Positions 18,501 through 26,951 of a stretch of 47,265 bases of DNA are shown piece by piece. Each line of letters starts with the position of its first letter. Position 1 is the stretch's first letter. The DNA lies in the NCBI GenBank assembly GCA_017525505.1, contig JAFXSR010000066.1:1-47265 (forward strand), in the 5' to 3' direction. The DNA is from Bacteroidales bacterium (GTDB lineage: Bacteria > Bacteroidota > Bacteroidia > Bacteroidales > WCHB1-69). The notes below the pieces were generated by a model. That model searched no databases. It was not told the DNA's origin and saw nothing but the letters and a program-made list of their open reading frames with translations. The position numbers and the translations under genes are program-made.

Positions 18501-21500
18501 GTGGCTACTGGCTGATAAATGGTCAGATGCAAGGTTACCATACTATCGCAGCCGTTGGCAGCGGTGAAGGTCTGCGTGTAGTCACCACTCAGGGTGTAGG
18601 TCTGTCCGTTCCAAATGTAGGACTCACACGCGGTGGCAGAGCATGTCGTGGCCACAGGCTGATAGATGGTCAAGTACAAGGTTACCACGCTATCGCATCC
18701 GTTGGCGGCGGTAAAGGTCTGCGTGTAGTCTCCACTCTGGGTGTAGGTCTGTCCGTTCCAAGTGTAGCTCTCACATGTAGTAGCAGAGTTTGTCGAAGCC
18801 ATCGACTGATTAACCGTCAACTTCAGTGTATCCACACTGGCGCATCCATCATTGTTGGTGTAAGCATACGTGTAGGTGCCGCTCTCGCTGTACGTCTGCC
18901 CGTGCCAGGTGTAGTTTCCGCAGGAGCTTTCCGTCTCCACATTGTGCGTGCCGATACACGGAGTGTCGCCTCCGGAAGAGGCGGTGTCTTTCAAGCAACG
19001 TACGGAAAGGCCCAATCTCTTGGATGTACCGTATATTCTGGTCACTTCTCTTTCGTTATTAATTATTTTCCTGCTCCATAGGTATTTTGTCATGCCTGAC
19101 GAGGATGAACAGAATTGGGCATAAATGCCCGAATTGACGAACTCTGAACCGTTGAAGCAGCCTGCAGGAACCGCCGAGAAACCCGTAGCATTGTTGGCAG
19201 ACTGGTTGTAACCAACAAAACAATATTGATTACTGTTCGTTGTCTCCGTCCAATACTGGGTTGAAGCCAATGCCTTGCCAATGTTGGATGTATTGTTGTT
19301 GCACAGGTAGTTGCTTTGACTGCTCACATATCTTACCAGAGTTCCCCACTCTCCGTCTTGTGGCACATGCCAGCCCGCAGGACAGATTCCGCGCCAATTA
19401 TAAAAAGAACTACTGGTATTAGCCGTGGTGTCCATCGCGCCCACCCAGTTGTAAAGCAAGCCACGGTCTGCCAACGGGATGGGGGATGTGTTGTCATCGA
19501 AATAGTAAGGCACAGAGTAGGAAAGGGTGTCGCCTGCCCTGAGATAGCCCTTCGGCGAGGTGGCACATCGCATATTCTCCTTGGTCCAGCACTGGGTGCC
19601 GATCTGAACGGTGTTATACACATTGCCCTCGTGGTCGGCTACCGTAGGTGTGCCAGGACAAGGCTGGCCGTCTTCTACTGTATCAGTGGGTATAATGGGA
19701 GTAACGGAGGAAACAGTCAAGTGCAGGGTGTCCACGCTGGGACACCCGCTGTCGTTGGTATAAGCGTAGGTGTAAGTGCCGCTTTGGGTGTAAGTTTGCC
19801 CGTGCCAGGTGTAGGAGCCTTCTGCCGTTTCGGTAAAGACGTTGTGCGAACCGTGATTAATGGTCAAATTCAACGTTTCCGTGCAAGGGCAGCCATACTC
19901 GTTGGTGTAATTGTATGTGTAATCGCCACTCTGGGTATAAGTCTGCTCATGCCAAGTATAAGAGTTGCAAGCAGTTTCCGTTTCCACATTATGGGAGCCA
20001 TTATAAATGGTCAAGAACAGTGTATCTACACTGGAACACCCGTCACCATTGGTGTAATTATATGTGTAGATACCACTCTCCGTATAGTTGGTTCCATGCC
20101 AAGTGTAAGAGTTGCAAGCAGTTTCAGTCTCTACATTGTGTGTGCCATTATAAATGGTCAAGAATAATGTGTCCGTACTGGAGCAACCGTTGTCGTTGGT
20201 ATAAGCGTATGTGTAAGTGCCGCTTTGGGTATAGGTTTGCCCATGCCATGTGTAGGACTCGCAAGCGGTCTCGGTGATGGAATTATTAGTGGCAGAGTTG
20301 ACGGTTACGGTTATAGAAGCAGTGGCAGTACAACCTTGGCTGTTGGTGCCCGTAACAGAATAAGTGGTAGTGGCGGTCGGGCTAACCGTAATGCTGGCAT
20401 TGCTGCTTCCGTTGCTCCAGCTGTAGCTACTGGCCTCGGAAGCCGTAAGGGTGGTGCTTTCGCCGCTGCAAAGGACTGTATTACCGCTGATACTGATAGT
20501 GTAAGAACTACAGTTTGGCTGAGGGTCAACACTTCCACCACCGTTTACCGTTCCTGTATCACGCAGACAGCGGACAGATCTTCTATCATTCTCATAAATC
20601 CACTCAAGATTCAGCACTGGATAGTTATTTCCGGTAGGCATTACACAACTCCACGCACGGCCTCGGTCCACTTGGGTAGAAGACCAAAATTTTACCCCAT
20701 TGCTGTAAATACCTCCTGTGTTAACAGCCGTAAATCCCGTTTGGTTGTTTGCAGGGCTGTTGGCCAACCAGCAACCATTACCACTACTACTATTGCTGCT
20801 CCAACCTGTGGGTGCGGCCAATGCCCTGCCTATAGTGCCATCACATAAGTATTGTTCCTGGCCGTTCACATAGTTGGCAAGCAGCGTCCACTCCGAGTCG
20901 GAAGGCACATGCCAGCCTTGGGGACAAATGCCCCTGCGGTGGCCATTGAAGGTGACAGACACTGCCAAAGTGGAATTTTCCCACCAAGGATGCCAATCGG
21001 TCTCACCATAATTAGTGTTGAATGTATCCACCACCGCATTCCAATTATATAGCAGGCCATAGACACTTGTATTCAGGGTGGAATCACCATACAAATAATA
21101 AGCCTTCTTGGCAGTATATGGACAGAAAGCGGAATAGGATGTTTCCAAAATTAGAGTACCTGTACTTGGAGATGTTTTGCAACGCATATTCTCCTTGGTC
21201 CAGCACTGTGTGCCGATTTGCACGGTATTATAGACGTTGCCTTCGTGGTCGGTTACTGTTGGCGTGCCATTGCAAGGACGCGCATCGTTGGGATTGCGGC
21301 CTGTACCGTCCCACGGCTGAGGTTCCCACGCAGTGGTGAAGTTCACCATGCGGCCGTAACTCGTACCCGAACTGTTTATAATATAAGCCTTTACGCTGTA
21401 TTCCGTGTTAGGGGTAAGGTTCCCGGCTGTAAAGACAAAATCTAACCCTGTCACTTGAACCGTATCGGTTATGACAGTTCCCACACCATACACAAAACCT

Positions 21501-24500
21501 CGCTCCGTTACCCCTGCATTGCCACTATTGGTAATAATTCCGTTGAAGGTGGCTGAGGTTGGGGAGACATTTGTGGGATTATCGGTAATCACAGCAGACA
21601 TTTGTGCCGGGGTATCGCCGCCACTTCCCCCGTTTTCATTGCGCAGGCATCGGACAGATAGACCACAATCCTTATAATCTGCACCACTACTCATACCCAA
21701 GCTGTTGTTACCTATACTCCAACGATATGCCTGTGAGGCATCTTCTTCTTTTTCTGTAGAAGTCCAGAAAAGAGCGTTATATCGTTGACCGTCATAATTA
21801 CCTGCACGTGTCAGGCTGCCTGCCGGAACAATGCTGAAACCGGTAGTGTTATTTGTATTTTGGTAGTTGCCCACGAGACATTCATAGCCGGAATAGCCCC
21901 TATCCCAACCTGTGGTGGATGCCAAGGTTTTCGCTATCTGTCCATCAATGCCACCACATCTGTTCTGCTCCTGGCTGTTCACATAGTTAATGAGTTGTGC
22001 CCACTCCCCGTCGGAAGGAATGTGCCAGCCCGTGGGGCAGGCACCTTGCACACCGACAGAATTAGACGGCACTGAGGATGTGCTATGCATGGCGGCAGAC
22101 CAGTTGTAGAGCAGGCCTCGTTCCGCCAAGGTAAACTCAGGATAGTTAATGTCGTTGTAGTCGTAATAATAGGGTACTGCTACAGACATCCCGTTACTGA
22201 AAGGTATGGATGTGCCATCGGCAAAATGCGTGGTGCGCAGGTTGTTCCTCATCCAGCACTGGTTGCCAATCTGTACGGTGCTATAGCCATTGTTGTCAAA
22301 ATCCACGAGAATTGGTGTACCTGGACAAGACTTTTCATCAATAGTACAGCCATGTAACACGGTCAGCTTCAGGGTATCCACCGTCTCACAGCCATTTTCG
22401 TCATTATAAGTGTATGTGTAGGTGCCACTGGTAGTGTAAGTGGAATCATGCCAAATATAAGATTCGCAGGCAATATCTGTTTCTGTATGGTGAGTAACTG
22501 GATAGACCGTCAATTTCAATGTATCCGTACTGGCACAACCGTACTCGTTGTTGTAGGCGTAAGTATAAGTGCCACTGGTAGTATAAGTTGTATTGTGCCA
22601 AGTATAGCTCTCGCAAGCCGTCTCTGTCTCCATCTTATGAGTGTAATAAATGGTCAGCTTCAAGGTATCTACACTCTCACAGCCATATTCATTTGAGTAT
22701 GCGTAGGTATAAACACCGCTTTCATGGTAGTTGACACCATGCCAAGTATAGTTATCGCAAGCGGTATCAATCTCCACATTGTGTGTTCCATGATGAAGAG
22801 TCAGGTGCAGAACCTGGAGACTATCACAACCATATTGGTTGGTCAGTCTTAAATAATAGTCTCCTGATTCTGTGTAGGTTGTGCCATTCCATGTATAACT
22901 GTCACACGCATCCTTCTGTATATGAATGGTATCGGAGTTGAAAACGGTCAGATTCAAGGCTTCAATATTGTTGGTGCCGTCCGCATCTGTCCAGCCATGC
23001 AGATAGATACCGCTTTGGGTGTAAGTCTCACCATTCCAGCTGAAGGACTCGCAGGCCGTCTCGTTCGTCACGGAGGTGTTCCACGGGGTGTTGATGGTCT
23101 GGGAGATGTATCCGTTCAAACTGTCAAGGGAAGTACCCATGCTGTCCAAGGTGTGAGAAAGCATGGTAATCTCGTTATTCTGTTCATACACAATCGTTTG
23201 CAGACTGTCCATCCGATGGTTTATCGTGCCAAGCAGTATGGTCAGCTGGTCGGTTGTGACAAAGCCGCTGTTGTTGGTCAGCTCACTGGTGGTCGTCGGC
23301 ACAGCAATGTTGACAGTCTGGTCTTCAGCGGCATCGGCGGTAAAGGTTCCCACCGTACTATTGTTCCGCTGAATGGTCAATGTGGCATTATTTGCCGCAT
23401 CTGGAATTACAGGCTTGTTAATCAGGTCATTATAGTCTTTATCCCAGGCGTTGTATTGCGGATCGGTCTCGGTATAGCCTGTCATGTAGCCCGCATCATT
23501 GTTAAAGACACTAATATCACTTGGAACAGAGTCCATTGTAATGTATCCCACATCGTTAGTAAAAGCACCCAAGTTAGTGGGAATAGCCGGAAGGGTCACA
23601 CTGTTGCCTTCAGAAATCGATAGGTTGTTCCCCTCCAAAGAAAGTGTTTGAGGGATTCCCACACCTGGAGGACCTTGAATACCTGGTTCTCCTTGCGGTC
23701 CTTGAATACCCGGCTCACCTGGAGGTCCCTGAATACCCGGCTCGCCCTGGATACCTTGTTCTCCCTGAGCACCAGCAGCTCCTGGCTCACCCTGTGGACC
23801 TTGAATACCCTGCTCACCTTGTGGACCCTGGGCACCGTTATAAATCACAAAACGATGCTGACCTTCTGTATCGGTAATTACTACTACCGTACTATCTCCA
23901 GCGGAAATTGTACTCACCATCGGTGAAAAACCCGCAGGACCTTGTTCACCCTGAATACCCTGTGCTCCAGTAGCACCTGTGGCTCCCGAATCTCCTTGCG
24001 GACCTTGTGCTCCAGTAGCACCTGTCTCACCTTGAATACCTTGCGGTCCCTGGGGACCCTGAGGACCTTGAGGACCAGTTTCACCTTGTGGTCCCTGTGG
24101 ACCAGCAGGACCCTGTGGACCAGGAGTCCCTTGATTAAGCACAAAGGTTTGGGGAGTGCTGCCATTCTGACTGATGGTAATTTCATAGCCAGTGGCGGTA
24201 GGTACCACCGAAAACGCCGGCACATTCCCCGCCTTGTTCGCATAAAGGGCATACGGTACACTCAATAGTTGCTGTGTAGACCATATCGTGTAGTCGGTGC
24301 CTCCGTTAAGGTCAATTCCCACATCGATAAAAAACACTCCGTTTTCCCAATCAATATTACTGAAATTGCTATAAAAAGCATTGCCTTCGCCGATATTCAA
24401 TGTCACCAAGCCATTAGCATTGGTGCTTGTCACGTGTCTTTCCGCATAAGTGACGGTACCTTGAGGACCGCCTTGCAGAATAAGCACCTGCACCCCTACC

Positions 24501-24631
24501 TGTGTGTTGGGCATCAGCTGGTTATTAGTGTTCCGCACCACCGCCTGATAGGTGAATTTTTCTGGAGCCTGCGCCATCATACTGCACACCGCTAAAAGCA
24601 TGAGAATCATCAAAAAGGTAAATTTTTTCAT
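15581..24631 (-). CDS. Giant secreted collagen-like / FISUMP repeat protein (3016 residues)
   Basis: The protein starts with a signal peptide (MKKFTFLMILMLLAVCSMMAQ) and a domain beginning KFTYQAVVRN that heads many Bacteroidetes surface proteins. Two Gly-x-y stretches of collagen type (about residues 168-232 and 268-326) follow. A short coiled or helical region (about residues 455-510) comes next. The rest alternates twenty repeats of about 47 residues, each with the core ETACESYTWHGQTYTQSG, an aromatic YTYAYTN segment, a Cys and TLxLT, with five FISUMP domains (Fibrobacter major paralogous type: VQIG.QCW..N, LLYNW.A, CP.GWH.P...W, ATGF...PAG, S.RC). One Fn3-like domain (21310-21600) and one Ig-like domain (20290-20530) interrupt the series. 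FISUMP 1-5 lie near 22330-21640, 21290-20560, 19668-18985, 18030-17272 and 16480-15590. The protein ends in a FISUMP domain, and no T9SS sorting domain is visible. A role as adhesin or stalk is inference only. Confidence 0.93.
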   Translation of the reverse strand: MKKFTFLMILMLLAVCSMMAQAPEKFTYQAVVRNTNNQLMPNTQVGVQVLILQGGPQGTVTYAERHVTSTNANGLVTLNIGEGNAFYSNFSNIDWENGVFFIDVGIDLNGGTDYTIWSTQQLLSVPYALYANKAGNVPAFSVVPTATGYEITISQNGSTPQTFVLNQGTPGPQGPAGPQGPQGETGPQGPQGPQGPQGIQGETGATGAQGPQGDSGATGATGAQGIQGEQGPAGFSPMVSTISAGDSTVVVITDTEGQHRFVIYNGAQGPQGEQGIQGPQGEPGAAGAQGEQGIQGEPGIQGPPGEPGIQGPQGEPGIQGPPGVGIPQTLSLEGNNLSISEGNSVTLPAIPTNLGAFTNDVGYITMDSVPSDISVFNNDAGYMTGYTETDPQYNAWDKDYNDLINKPVIPDAANNATLTIQRNNSTVGTFTADAAEDQTVNIAVPTTTSELTNNSGFVTTDQLTILLGTINHRMDSLQTIVYEQNNEITMLSHTLDSMGTSLDSLNGYISQTINTPWNTSVTNETACESFSWNGETYTQSGIYLHGWTDADGTNNIEALNLTVFNSDTIHIQKDACDSYTWNGTTYTESGDYYLRLTNQYGCDSLQVLHLTLHHGTHNVEIDTACDNYTWHGVNYHESGVYTYAYSNEYGCESVDTLKLTIYYTHKMETETACESYTWHNTTYTTSGTYTYAYNNEYGCASTDTLKLTVYPVTHHTETDIACESYIWHDSTYTTSGTYTYTYNDENGCETVDTLKLTVLHGCTIDEKSCPGTPILVDFDNNGYSTVQIGNQCWMRNNLRTTHFADGTSIPFSNGMSVAVPYYYDYNDINYPEFTLAERGLLYNWSAAMHSTSSVPSNSVGVQGACPTGWHIPSDGEWAQLINYVNSQEQNRCGGIDGQIAKTLASTTGWDRGYSGYECLVGNYQNTNNTTGFSIVPAGSLTRAGNYDGQRYNALFWTSTEKEEDASQAYRWSIGNNSLGMSSGADYKDCGLSVRCLRNENGGSGGDTPAQMSAVITDNPTNVSPTSATFNGIITNSGNAGVTERGFVYGVGTVITDTVQVTGLDFVFTAGNLTPNTEYSVKAYIINSSGTSYGRMVNFTTAWEPQPWDGTGRNPNDARPCNGTPTVTDHEGNVYNTVQIGTQCWTKENMRCKTSPSTGTLILETSYSAFCPYTAKKAYYLYGDSTLNTSVYGLLYNWNAVVDTFNTNYGETDWHPWWENSTLAVSVTFNGHRRGICPQGWHVPSDSEWTLLANYVNGQEQYLCDGTIGRALAAPTGWSSNSSSGNGCWLANSPANNQTGFTAVNTGGIYSNGVKFWSSTQVDRGRAWSCVMPTGNNYPVLNLEWIYENDRRSVRCLRDTGTVNGGGSVDPQPNCSSYTISISGNTVLCSGESTTLTASEASSYSWSNGSSNASITVSPTATTTYSVTGTNSQGCTATASITVTVNSATNNSITETACESYTWHGQTYTQSGTYTYAYTNDNGCSSTDTLFLTIYNGTHNVETETACNSYTWHGTNYTESGIYTYNYTNGDGCSSVDTLFLTIYNGSHNVETETACNSYTWHEQTYTQSGDYTYNYTNEYGCPCTETLNLTINHGSHNVFTETAEGSYTWHGQTYTQSGTYTYAYTNDSGCPSVDTLHLTVSSVTPIIPTDTVEDGQPCPGTPTVADHEGNVYNTVQIGTQCWTKENMRCATSPKGYLRAGDTLSYSVPYYFDDNTSPIPLADRGLLYNWVGAMDTTANTSSSFYNWRGICPAGWHVPQDGEWGTLVRYVSSQSNYLCNNNTSNIGKALASTQYWTETTNSNQYCFVGYNQSANNATGFSAVPAGCFNGSEFVNSGIYAQFCSSSSGMTKYLWSRKIINNEREVTRIYGTSKRLGLSVRCLKDTASSGGDTPCIGTHNVETESSCGNYTWHGQTYSESGTYTYAYTNNDGCASVDTLKLTVNQSMASTNSATTCESYTWNGQTYTQSGDYTQTFTAANGCDSVVTLYLTIYQPVATTCSATACESYIWNGQTYTLSGDYTQTFTAANGCDSMVTLHLTIYQPVATTSSATACESYTWHEQTYTQSGDYTYNYTNEQGCPCTETLHLTIYQPVNTTSSATACESYTWHEQIYTQNGDYTYNYTNEQGCSCTETLNLTINHGSHNVFTETAEGFYTWHEQTYTESGTYTYAYTNEQGCASMDTLHLTVTSVIPVIPDGPAEDGQPCPGVNAVTDHEGNMYNTVQIGSQCWTKENMRCTTSPTTGSNLLTENTSAASKSASWHSDNGLHDPAYGVLYNWCAALDTFFAAGGATEIADGSSTNQKLDYSFSGHRRGICPIGWHVPGKTEWRQLAAYVYSNGYRCSDCSYPEIDEYSASCVVKALSSTTGWETDDYDCAVGNDLSANNATGFNAMPAGRYSGNNYGDFGDYAYFWTATEDYDQYSTWAYYINWSYYEADFHFQNETPKANKFSVRCVKDDTSGDGGGDTGCTGTHTSENVNTCESYTWHGYAYTESGTYVFFYTNAQGCSCSETLYLTIHEPTITTTSASACESYTWHGQSYLSSGTYTYNYENEFGCASTETLNLTIYHGTHEIFSAGDCESYTWHGTSYSSSGIYTYAYTNEHGCPSMDTLYLTIKDHVNLTTAAGACDEYNWRGQTLTASGSYTADFTNDHGCSCTETLNLTIYHGTHNTITETANGSYTWYDSTITQSGDYTHTYLDEHGCASVDTLHLTIDSVECGGGQPCPGMPTVTDHEGNVYGTVQIGSQCWMKENMRCRTSPSSGNEMVFSELIYSQVNKSATYPDKDERNVGTYGILYNWCAAMDVFYAEIGCPEIANSNTMRQYMDSVYEVTVNEYHRGICPSGWHIPSDADWAQLAMYVYNNDCYRCGDCNYPLNYRTTTTCIGKALASTMGWEIFDENTYESENFWGYGGTTCYVGYNPSTNNATGFSAMPAGYVELYMYHDTTNISTGLIDTNWVYTSHAHNFGEMARFWSSTNNDDDNTGNSFSLQYDDSSAIRRSRPLGRAQSVRCLRNAAFLPDE
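18060..18945 (-). repeat. Near-identical tandem DNA repeats inside the giant gene
   Basis: This is the third block of six 47-49-residue repeats. Units near 18230-18370 and 18370-18510 are almost identical over about 140 bp, as are units near 18510-18660 and 18660-18800. Similar blocks lie at 16490-17235, 19700-20290 and 22340-23070. High identity between neighbours points to recent unequal exchange. Confidence 0.75.
23650..24130 (-). repeat. Collagen-like GxY coding repeats
   Basis: Two runs (24130-23936 and 23832-23655 on the minus strand) encode repeated Gly-Pro-Gln, Gly-Ile-Gln and Gly-Glu-Pro triplets. They are interrupted by about 35 non-collagen residues (SPMVSTISAGDSTVVVITD ...). Confidence 0.85.
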
Positions 24632-24722
24632 CTGCCTTGTATTTCGTTTCTTAAATTTTTTCTTGTATTTTTAATGTTCACACTCCCTTAATTCAGGGAT
24701 GGATTCGTTCAAGCATAAATTG

Positions 24723-24730
24723 CAAAAATA
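24723..24730 (-). promoter_or_regulatory. -7 promoter element of the giant surface-protein gene
   Basis: TATTTTTG on the minus strand lies about 92 bp before the start codon. There is no good -33 TTG, which suggests an activator-dependent promoter. The direct-repeat operator lies 26 bp upstream. Confidence 0.65.
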
Positions 24731-24756
24731 CAAAAAAACATGCAGGGTGGTTGTTT

Positions 24757-24791
24757 CATTCCGTAAAAAAACAATTTGCAAAACGTAAAAA
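24757..24791 (-). promoter_or_regulatory. Direct-repeat operator, copy 1 (giant gene promoter)
   Basis: Read on the minus strand, TTTTTACG occurs twice, 22 bp apart, followed by GTTTTGCAAATTG-like and GAATGAAAC-like tails. The same arrangement stands upstream of the membrane-protein gene at 37666. The position just upstream of a promoter that lacks a -33 box fits an activator site. The divergent AraC-type gene is the obvious candidate regulator, but this is inference. Confidence 0.75.
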
Positions 24792-24847
24792 AACAGAAAT
24801 TATCAGTATTTTCTGCCATTTTCTGAAATAATAACCCTAAAAAATCG

Positions 24848-24855
24848 TATCTTTG
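24848..24855 (+). promoter_or_regulatory. -7 promoter element of the AraC-kinase operon
   Basis: TATCTTTG fits TAnnTTTG and lies 90 bp before the ATG. No -33 TTTG is visible. The 314-bp divergent gap 24632-24945 holds only this box, the giant-gene promoter and the operator. Confidence 0.6.
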
Positions 24856-24945
24856 CCTCTATATTTTATGCAGACGCTATAAATTGCGTCCCTGCAATAA
24901 TAATTTTATCCAAAATACCATTAAAATCTCTGCACTGTTACCAAC

Positions 24946-26091
24946 ATGAACACGAACTTTTTTTACGAATTATTGCTTTGCCTTGCCTCGGGATTTACTC
25001 AAGCCATATTGCTTTGCCTTAGCATATACATGTTTCGGCATCATCGTAATTATTTGTTTCAACGGATATTTGCTGCCGTATTAGTGATGCATTCCTTCGG
25101 CTTCTTCAACAATTTTGTGATGTTGGCTTGCCAAAATCTCTCCAACTACGAATATATCAACACGCTACTTATTCTGTACGACTATATGACTGTGGGTGGA
25201 TACATGATGTTTGCGGTTTCCCTTGTTTTTCCCAATCGTTACAACATCCGCCAGCTTTTGCTTTTGGAAATTCCTTTCATCATCGCCACGCTGTTTTTCG
25301 CTTTCTCGGGCAACCCCATCATTTATCCAGTCATCCAGATTTATACCCTCGCTGCCTCTTCTGTCTTATTGGTTTGCTTGTTAATCTCCATCAAAAAATA
25401 CACCCAAATGCTGGAAAACGATGTGGGAAATATGGATTATTTTGATCTGCGCTGGAGTTCTATTCTGCTGGTGACTTTATTTGCTGTCCAATTGTTGTGG
25501 GCTTTCGAGAGTTTTTCGCAGCAAACTTGGTTTTCGGTATCTTCAGCCGACAGAAATCTCCTGTTTGACACTTGCTATTGTTTTCTTTCCCTCGTCTTTG
25601 TGATATTTTTTACGGTAAAAATCGTCCGTCAGCAGGTTTACATCCTGACTCCTGAAGAAAACAACTTTACGGAGAACAATGCAATAAAAAAAGATAACCC
25701 GAATATTGAAAACCTGTTGACGGATACTTCTCACTCCTCTCCCTATCATGAAATCCTTCTGGACATGAATATTGAGAATATAATAAGAGATAAACAATAT
25801 TACATGGAGACAGATCTTACGCTGCAAAAGTTAGCAAGGTATTTGGGCACCAACCGTCAATATTTGAGCAACTATATCAATCAGGAAAAACACAAGACTT
25901 TTTACGAATACATCAACGATTTTCGTTTGGAAGAAGCCAAAAAATTGTTGGAAGGCGACAATAGCGACCATTCCTATTCGATAGAAGAAATCGGCAGTAT
26001 ATCAGGCTTCAACTCCTACGCCACTTTTTTGCGTTCTTTCAAGAAGAAATACGGGCAAAGCCCCACCGATTATTTGAAAAACAGGGCATAA
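24946..26091 (+). CDS. Membrane-anchored AraC-family transcription regulator
   Basis: The 381-residue protein has six or seven hydrophobic helices in its first 235 residues (ELLLCLASGFTQAILLCL, FAAVLVMHSFGFFNNFVMLA, YMMFAVSLVF, LLLLEIPFIIATLFFAF, SSVLLVCLLISI, LLVTLFAVQLLWAF, CYCFLSLVFVIFF). A linker leads to a C-terminal AraC-type double helix-turn-helix (about residues 285-380; LTLQKLARYLGTNRQYLS and IEEIGSISGFNSYATFLRSF, ending KYGQSPTDYL). It would sense an envelope or membrane signal and bind DNA from the membrane. It is the first gene of the operon, with only 30 bp to the next gene. It is divergent from the giant gene, whose promoter carries a 22-bp-period direct repeat of the kind AraC proteins often bind. 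Confidence 0.9.
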   Translation: MNTNFFYELLLCLASGFTQAILLCLSIYMFRHHRNYLFQRIFAAVLVMHSFGFFNNFVMLACQNLSNYEYINTLLILYDYMTVGGYMMFAVSLVFPNRYNIRQLLLLEIPFIIATLFFAFSGNPIIYPVIQIYTLAASSVLLVCLLISIKKYTQMLENDVGNMDYFDLRWSSILLVTLFAVQLLWAFESFSQQTWFSVSSADRNLLFDTCYCFLSLVFVIFFTVKIVRQQVYILTPEENNFTENNAIKKDNPNIENLLTDTSHSSPYHEILLDMNIENIIRDKQYYMETDLTLQKLARYLGTNRQYLSNYINQEKHKTFYEYINDFRLEEAKKLLEGDNSDHSYSIEEIGSISGFNSYATFLRSFKKKYGQSPTDYLKNRA

Positions 26092-26121
26092 AAAAACATA
26101 ACAGAAAGATTTTCATCAATA

Positions 26122-26937
26122 ATGGATCACAATATCGCAAGCCAAGATATCCGTCAAAAACAAGAGCGGAGACAACCTCAAAATTTCCACCAAGAGGCAT
26201 CTGGGGGAAAGAAGTGCTTCCACTGTGGAGCGAACATATCCCTTACTGCAGAAATCTGCCCTTCTTGCGGAAGGCCCGTCAACCCCAATATCTGCACTTT
26301 CTGCGGAAACCCCATGGAAATGGATGACCTGTTTTGTGGCGAATGCGGTAATCCTCGCAAAGGAATTGTCTGCCCCGAATGCGGTACACTGAATTTCCGC
26401 AGTTTCTGCCGCAACTGCAACCATCCCCTCAACCCAATGGCACAGGATGAAATGGAAAAAGCGGCGAAAGACCCTACTTTCCAGCAAATATGCGAAGTAC
26501 AAAAACAAATAGTAGAATTAGAAGAGCAGTTAAATGCTGATTATCAGTTGCCTGAACAACAAACAACGAATGATCAGCATCCCGAACAATTTGAACAATC
26601 CGAACAGTCAACCCAGCCAAACTCAACCCCCGATACCTTGAATCAATTATCGGAAGAATATGATGCCAAAGTTCAGGAAATGAATAAGATGCTATCGAGC
26701 ATGATGCCCGACCCCGGAACAAGTCCGCAAATCCAGCGCAACTATTACAGTGCCCGAAAACTTCCCTTCATTGGAACAACTACTTCCAAAAACATCATTC
26801 GGAAAAAAATAGGCTGGGTTTGTAATTATTGCGGATACACCCATAAATGTCCCAGCGAATGCTGCGAACCTCAACTCGGCGGCACATGGCTGTACAAGGA
26901 AATCGAAGTTATCACCCCCGACACAAACAAAAAATAA
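26122..26937 (+). CDS. Multi-zinc-ribbon protein with coiled coil
   Basis: The 271-residue protein has no signal peptide. Residues 32-103 carry six CxxC knuckles forming three zinc ribbons (KCFHCG, ICPSCG, ICTFCG, FCGECG, VCPECG, FCRNCN). A Glu/Gln-rich helical segment follows (VQKQIVELEEQLNADYQLPE, then Gln/Glu/Thr-rich low complexity, then a short heptad stretch SEEYDAKVQEMNKML). A last cysteine cluster (VCNYCGYTHKCPSECCEP) sits near residues 233-252. I do not recognise a named family. Its place between the regulator and the kinase, and the zinc ribbons shared with the AAA and FHA proteins, suggest an adaptor in the same complex. The gap to the kinase gene is 14 bp. Confidence 0.82.
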   Translation: MDHNIASQDIRQKQERRQPQNFHQEASGGKKCFHCGANISLTAEICPSCGRPVNPNICTFCGNPMEMDDLFCGECGNPRKGIVCPECGTLNFRSFCRNCNHPLNPMAQDEMEKAAKDPTFQQICEVQKQIVELEEQLNADYQLPEQQTTNDQHPEQFEQSEQSTQPNSTPDTLNQLSEEYDAKVQEMNKMLSSMMPDPGTSPQIQRNYYSARKLPFIGTTTSKNIIRKKIGWVCNYCGYTHKCPSECCEPQLGGTWLYKEIEVITPDTNKK

Positions 26938-26951
26938 CTTTTTGATTAATC

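Noticed and set aside
17957..20167. Several plus-strand frames of 230-375 codons within the giant gene (17957-19081, 19316-20167, 22922-23623)
   Set aside because: They are antisense shadows of the repetitive coding sequence; their own repeats mirror the sense repeats.
16490..23070. Regularly spaced repeats that could suggest a CRISPR array
   Set aside because: The repeats are ~141 bp, lie in frame and encode conserved protein units; there are no short repeats with unique spacers and no cas genes.
24955..24975. TTTTTTACGAATTATTG at the start of the AraC gene as an autoregulatory site
   Set aside because: It is a single half-unit within coding sequence and has no paired repeat.
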